Positions 46,785 to 57,956 are shown, numbered from the stretch's first letter. The stretch: 64,000 bases of DNA from Pelobates cultripes (GCA_933207985.1 OW240917.1:96042356-96106355), one strand, 5' to 3'. Notes: generated by a model not told the origin, from the sequence alone. Program-made: numbers and translations.

Positions 46785-48093
46785 CAGTGGCGGATCCAGA
46801 GCCTTATCTTGGGAGGGGCACTCATAGATTATTTAAAGAAACAATCCAGGTACAATAACCACTACAGCTCTCTGTAGTGGTAATGGTGCCAGGAGTGCCA
46901 TGGTGCCCTCCCATGGTAAATAGTCAAACCGTTTAAGAACAGTTTGACAATTTACATGGAGTCTGCCAGGATAGCATCTGCAGTATGGGATAGGGCCTCT
47001 AGGTAGGTGGGTGTGTGTGTGTATGTATGTGGGACAGTGTATGTATCTGAGACAGTGTGTGTATGGGGGTGCAGTGGGAGCACTGTGTGTAGAAGGGGCA
47101 GTGTGTGTTTGTTTGAGGGGTGTAGTGTGTACATGGGAGCGCAGTGTATATATGGGGTGCAGTGGGAACAGTGTGTGTATGGGGCCAGTGTGTGTATGAT
47201 GGTGTAGTGTGGGCAGTATGTGTATGGGAGTTCAGTGGGAGCACTGTGTGTGTGGGGGTGCAGTGTGTGTTAGGGAGAAGTGTGTGTGTATGGGGGTACA
47301 GTGGAGGCATTGTGCCTATGGGGGTGTAGTGGGGCAGTGTGTTTATGGGTGTACAGTGGGGGCGGTGTGTGTATGAGGGTGCAGTTTGGGCAGTGTGTGT
47401 ATTGGGGTGCAGTGGGAGTAGTGTGTGTATGGGTTTGCAGTTTGGGCAATGTGTGAATGGGGAGAAGTGTGTGTATTGGGGTACAGTGGGGGCATTGGGT
47501 GTATGAGGGTGTAGTGTGTGTATGGTGGTACACTGGGTGCAGTGTGTGTATGGAGGTGCAGTGGGGGTAGTGTGTGTATGGGGGTGCAGTGGGGATAGTA
47601 TGTGTATGGGGTGCAGTTTGGGCAATGTGTTTATGGGTGAAAAGTGTGTGTATGCGGTTACAGTGGGGGTAGTGTGTGTGGTGGGGCAGTGTGTGTGTAG
47701 TTGGGGGAGGGGGTTGATTAAAACAAATGTGTTTTAAAAAAAAATAAAAATAATATGCTTTATGTTCCCCCTCCCTTCTTTCCTTTGCCCCGGGAGGGGG
47801 GATATTGATTCTAAAGCACAAGTGGTCCTCGTGGAGAATCCCTGGTGGTTCTAGTGGGGGAGTAAACTCTAGCCTGCACCTCCTGGGCTAGAGTTCACTC
47901 TCACGAGAACGGAACGTTGCCATGGTAAACGTGGCAATGCTCCATGCTCGCGAGAGGAGACCCGGCGGAGCTGCAAGCTAGAGCTCCTGGGTCTCCTCTC
48001 CCTCCCGTGCCGGCCACCCAGTAATGTGCCAGCAAACTGGAGAGGGAGACCTCTGATCTCCCCTCCGGTCTGTGAAGGCACCCAGCTGGGCCA
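46785..48093. mobile_element. hAT-like non-autonomous element within Tc1 element 1
   Basis: It starts CAGTGGCGGATCCAGAGCC, a hAT-style terminus. The flanks ctcacagg (46777-46784) and gccacagg (48094-48101) match at six of eight bases. The right terminus is eroded and does not mirror the left well. The interior has a minisatellite (46990-47710), an A-rich spacer, cccctccc and ggaggggggatat words, and a palindrome centred on cgttgccatgg (47925-47940). These follow the same order as in the element at 7248-9014. Confidence 0.6.
46990..47710. repeat. Minisatellite, 25-33-bp G/T-rich unit
   Basis: Irregular tandem units made of agtgtgtgtatggggg and tgcagtggg words. Long frames on both strands (Cys/Val-rich on plus, Thr/His/Pro-rich on minus) come from the repeat and are not genes. 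Confidence 0.85.
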
Positions 48094-48224
48094 GCCACAG
48101 GTGTGGCATATCAAGGTGTGGCATATCAAGATGCTGATTAGACGCATGATTATTGCACAGGTGTGCCTTAGGCTGGCAAAAATGAAAGATCACTATAAAA
48201 TGTGCAGTTTTATCATACAGCACA

Positions 48225-49220
48225 ATGCCACAGATGTCGCATGTTTTGAGGGAGCGTGCAATTGGCATGCTGACTACAGGAATGTCCACCAGAGCTGTTG
48301 CCCATGAATTGAATGTTCATTTCTCTACCATAAGCTGTCTCCAAAGCTGTTTCAAAGAATTTGGCAGTACATCCAACCGGCCTCACAACCGAAGACCACA
48401 TGTAAGTAAACCAGCCCAGCACCTACACATACAGCATCTTCACCTCCAAGATCATCTGAGAACAGCCACCCGGACAGCTGCTGCAACAATTGGTTTGCAT
48501 AAGCAAAGAATTTCTGCACAAACTGTTAGCTCATCTGAATACACGTTGTCCTCATCAGGGTCTTGACTTGACAACAGTTCGTCGTCTTAGCCAACTTGAG
48601 TGGGCAAATGCTCTCATTCGATGGTGTCTGACACTTTAGAGAGGTGTTCTCTTCACGGATGAATCCTGATTTTCACTTTAAAGGGCAGATAGCAAACAGC
48701 ATGTATGGTGTTGTGTGGGTGAGCTGTTTGCTGATGTCAGTGTTGGAAATCGAGTGGCCCATGGTGGCAGTGGGGTTATGGTACAGGCAGGAGTATTTTA
48801 TGGACAACGAACACAGGTACATTTTATTGATGTCATTTTAAGTGCACAGAGAAAGAGTGTAGAGATCCTGAGGCCCATTGTTGTGCCATTCATCCACGAC
48901 CATCACCTCATGTTGCAGTATGATAATACACAGCCCCATGTTGCAAGGATCTGTACAGAATTCCTGGAAACTGAAACCATGCAAGTTCTTGCATGGCCAG
49001 CATACTCACCGGACATGTCACCCATTGAACATGTTTGGGATGCTCTGGATCGGCATGTATGACAGCATGTTCCATGTCCTGCCAATATCCGGTAACTTCG
49101 CACAGCCATTGAAGAGGAATGGACCAGCATTCCACAGGACACAATCAACAACCTGATCAACTCTATGCGAAGGAGATGTGTTGCACTGCATGAGGCAAAT
49201 GGTGATCACACCAGATACTG
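48225..49220 (+). pseudogene. Tc1-like transposase (element 1)
   Basis: ATG at 48225 starts a helix-turn-helix region (MLTTGMSTRAVAHELNVHFS) like the Tc1 paired-type DNA-binding domain. The catalytic core follows in broken frames. LFTDES near 48646-48663 holds the first Asp and is followed by a stop; LQYDNTQPHVAR near 48915-48950 holds the second Asp; SPDMSPIEHVWDAL near 49010-49046 holds the Glu. All three catalytic residues are still readable, but frameshifts and stops rule out an active enzyme. Confidence 0.85.
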
Positions 49221-49451
49221 ACTGGTTTTCAGACCCCCCCGGACGCTCCCAATACAGTAAAACTGCACATTTTAGAGTGGCCTTTTATTGTTGCAAAGGA
49301 GAAGTGCTCACTAACACAGATTTAGACAGATTTGTGAACAATATTTGAGAGAAACAGGCCTTTTTGTGTACATAGAAAAAGTCTCAGATTTTTTAGTTCA
49401 GCTCATGAAAAATGGGGGCAGAAACAAAAGTGTTGCATTTATAATTTTGTT

Positions 49452-49453
<2 letters not shown>

Positions 49454-49482
<29 letters not shown>
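49454..49482. repeat. TA microsatellite between two Tc1 elements
   Basis: About 14 TA units. Tc1 element 1 ends in it and Tc1 element 2 begins at its right edge, as expected for elements that insert at TA. Confidence 0.9.
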
Positions 49483-49485
<3 letters not shown>

Positions 49486-49631
49486 TATCTCACAAAAGAC
49501 TCACATTTCTTTAAATATTTTATTATATCTTTTCATGGGACAACACTGAAGAAATGACGCTCTGCTACAATGTAAAGTAGTAAGTGTACAGCCTATATGA
49601 GAGTGTAAATTTGCTGTCCCCTCAAAATAAC

Positions 49632-50582
49632 TGCCATTTGCCACTGGCTTTCTATGTGACAAACTGCTCTGCTCCCCTGCCTTATGGAGAAGCCTGCTTG
49701 CCAGCCTCTTGCCACATGACTATGACCCTGTGGTGTATGGCCCTTTAAAACACTATTTGTGCCTTGTGACAAAACTGGAGATTGTGCCCAAATATGACTA
49801 TTGTCCATATTTTTGATGATTCCCTTCGTTTGTTTCACTGTTCCCCATGTGTTTCATCTGTTGGTTCGGCTGGATAGACTACACAACAAACTGTGGAGTT
49901 ACTGGGTGGCCACCATTTCATGTATCAGAGGCACATGGTGAGAACAATGGATGAAGCACATGGTGAGAACAATGGATGAAGGCCATTTTAACTCACAGAC
50001 ACTGTTTTGACTTTTCTACACGGTGCCATCTCGCCGGTATTTGGTGCACAAAGACATCGTTCAGTAGTTTTAAACTACAGAAAAGGGGACACATTTAACA
50101 TTAATTATTTTTCATATAGCCTGTATATGTTCTGAGGAACCTGCATTAAACCGTATCTTCCAAACTACTGAACGGATCTGGGTGAATTTTGGATATGTGG
50201 TTCACCCAGATCCCCCGGTTCTGAGGATATTTAAACCCTGTGGGCAGTACTATGTTTGTAGAATGTGAATAAAAGAGGCTGTATCTGCCAGTACAGTCTG
50301 TTCTTCTTGACCCTCAACACGTAGTCTTGTCTCGTGATTGGAGGGGACAGCTATACTCACACTTGGGATTGCTATGCTCTACATACTCCCCTGAGCTTTA
50401 ATCACTTAGCTCTTTTAAGAGCTTGTTCCTGATACGTGGAAGGTGGAAGGAAGACGGCAAGACTCCAGTTAAGCTACGGCGGTGGTTGTGGTGTCCGGTG
50501 CGGTGCTTGTGGTCCTCAGCGCAAGCTAGGAAGCGTCCATCAACGGAAGGTACTCGGTCGGAGTATGGGGAGTTCCGTTACA
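49632..50582 (+). repeat. Solo LTR with 4-bp target duplication
   Basis: 951 bp from TGCC to TACA. Direct repeats taac at 49628-49631 and 50583-50586 flank it, and removing the insert plus one taac restores the Tc1 sequence. Inside, AATAAA at 50266-50271 is a poly(A) signal followed by a plausible R/U5. A 22-bp unit, gcacatggtgagaacaatgg at, is duplicated (about 49932-49977). The 4-bp duplication fits several retroviral-like and Gypsy groups, so I do not assign a class. No internal retroelement genes are present. Confidence 0.75.
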
Positions 50583-50720
50583 TAACTCAACACACAGCCA
50601 TTAATGTCTAAACAAAAGTGGAAACACCCCTGAGTGGAAATGTCCAAATTGGGCCCAATTAGCCATTTTCCCTCCCCAGTGCAATGTGACGCGTTAGTGT
50701 TACAAGGTCTCAGGTGTGAA

Positions 50721-50882
50721 GTGGTAGAGGTTAACACAGTAAAGGAGTTTAAGCATGCGTGAGATAGGCATAAGGCTGTCCTAACTATAAAATAAGGCCA
50801 AGGACTAATGAAAGTATTTAGAAAATTAGTCAGACTAGATGGGCCGAATGGTTCTTATCTGCCATCACATTCTATGTTTCTA
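50721..50882 (+). mobile_element. CR1-type LINE 3' tail
   Basis: A short 5'-truncated insertion: it contains ttaacacagtaaaggagttt and gatgggccgaatggttctta, and ends cattctatgtttcta, two 8-bp units like the terminal 8-bp repeats of CR1 elements. The flanks carry tgaa at 50717-50720 and 50883-50886. Removing the insert restores the Tc1 sequence. A second copy is at 57957-58120. Confidence 0.7.
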
Positions 50883-50957
50883 TGAATGGGGAGGAGGTGT
50901 GCTAAATTTGGTGTTATCGCTCTCACACTCCCTCATACTGATCACTGGAAGTTCAAC

Positions 50958-51940
50958 ATGGCACCTCATGGCAGAACTCTCTGAGGATCTGAAGAAAAGA
51001 ATTGCTACTCTACATAAAGAAGGCCTAGGGTCTAGGCTATCCGAATATTGCCAAGACCCTGAAACTGAGCTGCAGCACGGTGGGCAAGGCCATACAGCAG
51101 TTTCACAGGAAAGGTTCCACTCAAAACAGGCCTCGCCATGGTTGTCCAAACAATTTAAGTGCACGTGCTCAGCGTCATATTCAGAGGTTGTCTTTGGGAA
51201 ATAGACATATGAGTGCTGCCAGCATTGCTGCAGAAGTTGAAGGGTTGGGGGGGTCAGCCTGTCAGTGCTCAGACTATACGTCGTACACTGCATCAAATTG
51301 GTGTGCATGGCTGTTGTCCCAGAAGGAAGACTCTTCTAAAGATGATGCACAAGAAAGCCTGCAAACAGTTTGCTGAAAGTAAGCAGACTATGGACATGAA
51401 TTACTGCATTATTTGGTTCATATGGTGTCAAGCGTGTGCGGCGGCAACCAGGTGAGGAGTACAAAGACAAGTGTGTCATGCCTACAGTCAAGCATGGTGG
51501 TGTAATTGTCATGGTCTAGGCCTGTATGAGTGCTGTCGGCACTGTGGAGCTACAGTTCATTGAGGGAAACGTAAATGTCAACATGTACTGTGACATACTG
51601 AAGCAAAGCATGATCCCCTCCCTTTGGAGACTGGGCCGCAGGGCAGTATTTAAACATGATAACGACCCCAAACACACCTCCAAGATGACCACTGCCTTGC
51701 TAAAGAAGCTGAAGGTAAAAGGGATGGACTGGCCAAGCATGTCTCCAGACCTAAACCCTTTTTGAGCATCTGTGTGGCATCCTCAAATGGAAGGTGTGGG
51801 AGAGCAAGGTCTCCAACATTCACCAGCTATGTGATATCATCATGGAGGAGTGGAAGAGCACTCCAGTGGCAACCTGTGAAGCTCTTGTGAACTCCATGCC
51901 CAGGGGGTTAAGGCAGTGCCGGAAAATAATGGTGGCAATA
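50958..51940 (+). pseudogene. Tc1-like transposase (element 2)
   Basis: From an ATG near 50958 the frames give LSEDLKKRIATLHKEGLGS, then RPRHGCPNNLSARAQRHIQR (51130 region), PVSAQTIRRTLHQIGVHG, and FKHDNDPKHTSK with the second catalytic Asp (about 51651-51690). SPDLNP follows with a frameshift just before the Glu block. The block carrying the first catalytic Asp is deleted: the sequence jumps from the MDMNYC region near 51392 to the region before the VKRVWRQ equivalent. Several stops and shifts make it a pseudogene. Confidence 0.85.
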
Positions 51941-51991
51941 CAAAATATTGACACTTTGGGTCCAATTTGGACATTTCCACTTAGGGGTGTA

Positions 51992-53070
51992 TGATAAGAA
52001 TTAATATATTTACTAATCTTTACCCCAGGAATTTAGGGTAAATTAGGAATTTAATCAATGTGGATAATCCAGAGTAGGGTAGCTTTCTCACACAATGTTT
52101 TAATTTAATTATATTATTTTACAATTTACCATTCAACTCAATGATTCTGACTTAAATTGTTGCTCTAACAGACCATTTTGATGGACTCCTACACAAGCAA
52201 TCATCCAGAAGTGTTTTAGAGTATGTTCACTCTAGCTGATACTGAGATCACACCAAGTTTGTAATTGTTATTTTATTACGCTTGGCCAAGCTGAAACATT
52301 TTTCCTTAAATGATGTAATCTAACATTTATCAATCATCTTGATAATGCTAATTATCAGTCAAATATTTGTGTACGGAGCATAAGAATAATTAATTTATTA
52401 TTAATGGTAAATAGTTTAGTCTTCTCTAGAAATGAAGAGAATTAATGCTACATCTTTTAAATGTTTTTTTTCTAATATTGTGTTATATTTGTCAAGGTAA
52501 AAAACAAAGCAGAAATTGACCCAAGCAAAGAATCTAAGCACGCACCATTAGAATGTTTTTACTGATTTGTCCAAATCTACTTCTTTGGAACAACAATGCC
52601 ATTTCCTCTAGTTAAATATGGATGGATAATGTGAGTAGAACAAGCTAAAGATCAGCTAATGGAGCATAATTTGAGATATTAAAAACATGTCAGTAGTTTA
52701 GAAGATAGATTCAAAGATGTCATGTACTGCCTTTCTTAAAAAAGGAAGAGGGACTATTTGGCGTGATGTAATAACATAGTTTACAATATAGTATATGCAA
52801 TCTTAGTTTACAACTGTAGAATGGAATGTCTGAAAACAAGATACACATTCACACACTTGCACACACACATCCTCAGATTTCTTTATATAGCACTGGCCCA
52901 CATAATCTTGGGACATTATTTGAGATTAACATTAACTGTGTTGTCTCACATGCCAAGAAGCCTAGACTTGAGGAACAGTGCTTAGTCAATAATATGCTGT
53001 CAGGATACAAATGTTGCACTGGAAATAGAAAACAGATGAAGGTTCTACTTTGAAAAAAAATAAATATAGT
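51992..53070. other. Unrecognised AT-rich DNA
   Basis: No supported feature. Confidence 0.4.
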
Positions 53071-54316
53071 ATTTCTAGGGAAGCAAAATAACATGATTTA
53101 AAATAGAAAAACTGTAAAGGTGAAACACTGGTTAATACTCTTTGCCAGGTCAGTAGGTGATTTTGAAATTGAAAGGTCTGCAGGGTAGCGAGATGTTCCT
53201 GGGTATTGGTAAATGACAGGTTCTTCACAGAGCTAATGTTATCGAGATTCTATAATAGGTCCCAGAAGCGTTCTTGCATTGACAGAAGTACAGTGGGAAT
53301 ACTGACACAGAACATAAACTGTTCATTTTCCTGTTGTTTTCTTTCCAAAGTAAAATTCAACAAATCAAAAAAAATGTAAATATCATATTATGTGTAGTAA
53401 TACATTTAATGTATGGTAATTGTATTTTCCACTGAAAATATGAATGCATTTAAGATAAGAATATAATTATATGAAAAATTTATCTAATTTACAATACATA
53501 TATTCTGCTATATATCATAATCAAAAAACAGCATAGACTTAACTCGGAATCATTATCAATGCTATATTTTGAGTTATATGTAGAAATACGTTAAGACTTA
53601 TCATATAAAGTGGTTAAATAGGATATGACCGCTTCCTAGTACTTGATTGATTTTATGCGGTGGCTTTCTGGAGAATTGAGGTTGAATCTGCAACAAAAAT
53701 CCTAATTTACTAACTTGAATCCCCTTTAAATGGACCAAGGTGACTTTCAAATACCCACATATTGTAGGGTGTTCTGAAGTGAGAGATACTTAGTTTCTTT
53801 TCCAAATCAATATAGAAATCGTGTTCTTGTACCTTATTGATTCCAAGGAAGGGAAAATTGAAGACTGCAACCAAACCAATTCACTTTCAGTTCTTCTAAT
53901 GTTAAAGAGACAATCATACTACACTTGATTTCTAAATGTAAACAGCATACACACATTGAATATATGAAGCACAAATTTAAAGTAGAAATGTGCACATTAA
54001 AAAGCTGCTTCTTTATAATTTTGTGTTTTAAAAGCTTTCAAACTAAACAAGGACAAAACATACTTTTTTTGTACAGTTATTGACATTTATTAACAAAAAA
54101 ATGCTTATACCACATACATAACAAAAATATATATTATACACATATTTATGTATTAATCCATTAAACGTATTTACCAATACCTAGGAAAGTCTTGCTACCC
54201 TGCAGGCCTTTCAATTTCAAAATCACCTACTGACCTGGTAAAGAGCATTAATTAAACAGTGTTTCACCTTTACAGTTTTTCTATTTTAGTTCGGTTTATT
54301 TTGCCTCCCTAGAAAT
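53071..54316. mobile_element. 1.2-kb structure with about 145-bp inverted ends
   Basis: The left arm 53071-53211 (from atttctaggg to gggtattggta) and right arm 54172-54316 are reverse complements at roughly 90 percent by eye. They share blocks such as aaaactgtaaaggtgaaaca and ggtcagtaggtgattttgaa. About 960 bp of AT-rich DNA lies between them with no frame. It could be a long-terminal-repeat DNA transposon (foldback type) or two elements inserted in opposite orientation. No target duplication was fixed. Confidence 0.65.
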
Positions 54317-54390
54317 AATGGTAGTATGTCTCTAGATGTAAAATCACTCTTTAAAGATTCCAAATAATTCATGTAGATGGAAAAATACCA

Positions 54391-54500
54391 CAAATGGAAA
54401 CCATATTTTATTTATTATATATTTATATATAAAATATTTTACCTGGAAAGATACATTGAGATTGCTCTCGTTTTCAAGTATGTCCTGGGTCCACAAAACG
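54391..54500 (-). repeat. Dispersed LINE-tail-like repeat, copy 1
   Basis: On the minus strand it reads aggacatacttgaaaacgag, then a short block and ggtaaaatattttatat, ending in a TTATTA/ATAAT-type microsatellite. The same order occurs at 55505-55605. A simple-repeat 3' end suggests a LINE 3' tail, but the clade is not clear. Confidence 0.5.
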
Positions 54501-55251
54501 GTTGTGACAAAATAGAACCTATCTTTTCAGATTGCAACTTCTTTATGAGATGTACCCTGAGTAGATATTTAGGAGCTGAGCTGTTGACATGACTCCATCC
54601 CACAGCCAATTACTGTCTTTTCATTTTTTTTTATACCTTTTCCCTTAGGCCATCTTTGAAACACTGAACTATGCAGATAATAACAGCACAGTGATGGGCT
54701 GTGATGGAGAAATCAAGTTAACAACTCAGCTCACACACACCAATCTCTCATTAGTTCGGCTGAGTGTACTTAGAACACATATAATAAAGTTGCTTTGAGG
54801 AAAAAAAGAGCGGTACAGGGTTATGCTACAGACAGCTGCAAAACCTTTTTCTTTTGTTGAGCTAAACTAAAGAGTTTTGAACAGGGAGAAAGGAACAGTA
54901 TGAAGCCAAACTCTATCAATGCACTTAAGTTATGTTGGTGTCCAGAGTGTTCCTGTAATGAATACAGAATGGTCAGATTGAAATCCAGCTTTTGCAAAGT
55001 CTTAAAAGTAATTACATCAATTGCAATCAGAAAGTATTGTGTTACTGTATGTTGTTATTAAAAAATCACATTACTGTGGTCACAACCAGTTGGACCTTGA
55101 TGGTGTTTTCTTGTACACATTGTTTTTAGAAGATTCAGTGTTTTCTGCAATATATACATAAAATGTAAATATATATATATATATAAATAGCAAGGGCTTG
55201 CACTCCTGGTGTAATCCTGTGGTGCCCGATGCTGGTCTGGCAAGGATCATG

Positions 55252-55496
55252 TAGACATAGCACAAATGACCGCACTCCAAGGACTTTATAGAGAGATTTT
55301 CAAATAAAATTTAGCTTTTATTCAATCCATTTGAACGTTTCAGCTCCCACAACCAGCTTTCAAAAGTGGTTTTGTCCTGATAAAAGCTCCATGTGGGAGC
55401 TGAAACATTGACTTTTTAAATGGATTGAATAAAAGCTAAATTTTATTTGAAAATCTCTATAAAGTCCTTGGAGTGCGGTCATTTCTGCTATGTCTA
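55252..55496. repeat. Palindrome with about 80-bp arms carrying a hammerhead-like core
   Basis: Left arm 55252-55332 (tagacatagcac ... ttattcaatccattt) and right arm 55417-55496 are reverse complements with few differences. The 84-bp centre holds a hammerhead-like motif on the plus strand. On the minus strand a partial second one lacks the CTGATGA box: gggagctgaaacgtt is present at about 55334-55352. An AT microsatellite flanks each side. Confidence 0.85.
55371..55413 (+). ncRNA. Hammerhead-ribozyme-like motif, decayed
   Basis: CTGATAA (55377-55383) stands for the CTGANGA box with G to A. Stem II agctcc/ggagct (55385-55390 with 55396-55401) pairs perfectly, and GAAA is at 55402-55405. The expected ACGTT cleavage region reads ACATT, as CpG decay would produce; the minus-strand partner keeps ACGTT. 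Stem I gtc/gac flanks the core. The altered box and an extra A argue that this copy is inactive. Confidence 0.55.
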
Positions 55497-55504
55497 TATA
55501 TATA

Positions 55505-55605
55505 TATATTATTATTATAATTATTTTTATTATTATTTATAAAATATTTTACCAGGAAAGATACGATACATTGACAGTTCTCTCGTTTTCAAGTATGTCC
55601 TGTGT
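55505..55605 (-). repeat. Dispersed LINE-tail-like repeat, copy 2
   Basis: Same blocks as at 54391-54500 (tttaccaggaaagata and ctcgttttcaagtatgtcct on the plus strand), preceded by a TTA/ATT microsatellite. Confidence 0.5.
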
Positions 55606-55618
55606 TATAAAGGATATA

Positions 55619-55772
55619 TATCCTTTTCAGCTGCATCGAGCAAATCAAATTCCTGTTAATCTAAGCCCAAACAAATCAATCTGTCCGGGATTTACCTGTG
55701 GAGTTGGACAGATTGGTTTGTTCGGCTATAGATTAACAGGAATTTGATTAATTCAATGCAGCTGAAAAGGAT
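55619..55772. mobile_element. Palindromic MITE, 154 bp
   Basis: atccttttcagctgcatcga at the left faces cagctgaaaaggat at the right. The arms continue inward through aaattcctgttaatc/gattaacaggaattt to a centre near 55690, so almost the whole element folds. No clear target duplication. Confidence 0.7.
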
Positions 55773-57956
55773 TTGTGCACAAGGTCTATTGGCCATTATA
55801 GACATATACTAGAATGTGAAATCCAATGATTGCCATTTTAATCAACATATTGCACTACCATCTAGAGCAGGTATTCAATAGCTATATATGATGCAAAATG
55901 CCACATAAAGGATAATAACCAACCAGACATTTTCAAGGAATTGTGTTGAATAGCATACTCTTGTCATTCAAACCAATTCTGTTCACTGTCTATGAATAGA
56001 ATCTATGAAGAGCTTGTTGACCTTTAAAACCCTAAACAATTATGATCCATTTTGAATGGACTGAGTGCCTATTGTCATTTCATCTGCCTGACTTTGGTCA
56101 GCAGAGTTCATTGCTCTTTTCATGTTCTGTTCAGGATGCATAGAATAGAAGCTAACATTCATGTAGCCATCCTCTTATGCTATGGAATACTCGTTCTCAT
56201 ATAGTTATAGAGGAACTATTGCTCATTAGTGGTTACATCTGTCAAATATGAATATACCTCAAGCTGCATCCATTTTCATGTACTCAGCCTTTTTATAAAA
56301 TTCCCATCTCCGAATTTGTAAACTAGTAAAGTGTTTTGAGACTCAGAAGGAGAAAAGTTCTATTAAAATGAATTGTTTTTATGTTTCCAAAACTGCCAGT
56401 GCAGATGGAGATAATAGGTTTGTATACAGCAATAATGTCACATGCAGTGTATGTTCTGTAGTTGTCTGTGAAAGCAAAGATCTATGTATAAAATTAAGTT
56501 CTGAATCTCATTCCTACAGAAGAATCCTGCCTCACGTTTCGGCTGCTTGGTTCCAACATTCCACAGCTTTTCAATATAGTGTATCTTTACAGTTATAGTA
56601 TGATACAGAGAAACAAAGTGCGCTGGTTAAAAAACAATTGTTCTGCAGTGGGAGGAGTAATGTGAAAGTGTTAAAGGTTTGAGATGTACCATTCATGACC
56701 ACTGGGAGTGACCCAGTCAAACATGACAACTTAACTTCCTGCAGCCCTGTTCAAGTTATCCCATAAGCACTGCTTTTGTCAAGGGTTTCTGTGCCTCACT
56801 CATATATATATGCCATCAATGTCTTATGGAAAGAACAATACATGTTTATAAGTGTCTCCAAAATGCAGACACAACATTATTATTTTTTAATAAACACTTT
56901 GCTGTTATGTATATCTTGTATTACAATTTGTTTGGATACAATTACATGTTTGGTAATCCACACATTGTATAGCACTGTGATTTTAAATCTTGTTGTAAAC
57001 AAATTGTTTTCTTTTGGCAAAATGTTTCAACACAGTGTGCTTATATTATAGAAATGCTATAAAAAGGTGAATGACTCCGATGTAGGTATTGGTTTAGGTC
57101 TTGTTTAGGTTATGTGAGGTTATCTTACTAAAGAAGTCAAATAACAACAGTCAATTATATATTATCTTAGATTGTGTCCTTCGGTAACAAGTTATCAATA
57201 ATATTAGAGTTATATAGTACACTGCCTTTCTCACATTATGCAAGGTTATCATGTATTACAATTTAGATTACAACGGTGAGTTTGAATTATTATCATAGTT
57301 GGAAATGTATTAGTCCTTGCTGGAATTCTTGCAGTCATTGAAGACAAATGCAAGAAGTAATTTCTTAAGCTCACAATAATCGAATGGGCGGAAATGTGCT
57401 CATTAAAGTTTTAAATGAAATTTTAGATGAAAAATAAGTAATAGAAAAGCCAAACTCTTTTCAATCTCCAATCCTCTGGCCATCTTATTTTGCAATACTT
57501 TCCATCTTAAAACGACAAGACAAGGATGAACTATTTATGTGCTAGAGTACAACAATTGATTGATAAAAAGTTAAATACAGAAATTGTCTTGCAGTTATAA
57601 ATATTTCATATGGCTTCTGGAACAGATTCAACACAAGCATAATAAAAACATTGCAGACGATATGGGTGCTAAAGATTAGCCAAGACACAATTAGGACATT
57701 GGGATAAGGTAACTCTGGAATGATTAGAATTAGTTGTACGCAATCATTAAATAGCCACTGCCACTATTTGCTTGAGAAGTGCATGGAGGTGTATGCATTG
57801 GTCATACGAAACCAGTTCCATGCCATTTTAAAATATTGTCTTTCAACACTGAATAATATAATTACATATTTATGGACGTTAATGAAATGGGCAGACAATG
57901 TTTTATGATTTCCCAACATATTAGTATTCATTTTATTTAATTAAATTGACCTTGAA
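55773..57956. other. Unrecognised DNA
   Basis: No supported feature; short frames lack motifs. Confidence 0.4.

Larger units (their letters stand above)
46594..49458 (+). mobile_element. Tc1/mariner element 1, interrupted by a hAT-like insertion
   Basis: The left terminal repeat, tacactgaacaaaattataa acgcaac (46594), is mirrored at the right end (about 49432-49458). TA dinucleotides flank both sides. A decayed Tc1 transposase lies at 48225-49220. The sequence is continuous at ...ccacccatctcacagg | gtgtggcatatcaag once the 46785-48093 insertion is removed. Confidence 0.85.
49481..51991 (+). mobile_element. Tc1/mariner element 2, with two insertions and a lost right end
   Basis: It begins tacagtatctcacaaaag, followed by the long terminal region typical of a widespread vertebrate Tc1 family. 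It continues across a solo LTR (49632-50582) and a CR1 tail (50721-50882) to a transposase (50958-51940). It breaks off after cacttaggggtgtat (about 51991), before the right terminal repeat would begin. The internal ccaaattgggcccaatt stretch (50642 onward) recurs inverted near 51960, confirming the partly preserved terminal structure. Confidence 0.8.

Noticed and set aside
46952..47821. Thr/Pro/His-rich frames of up to about 200 codons and Cys/Gly/Val frames on the other strand
   Set aside because: Produced by the minisatellite at 46990-47710, with no start context or domain.
48225..49062. Functional Tc1 transposase gene
   Set aside because: Frame changes and a stop directly after the first catalytic block.
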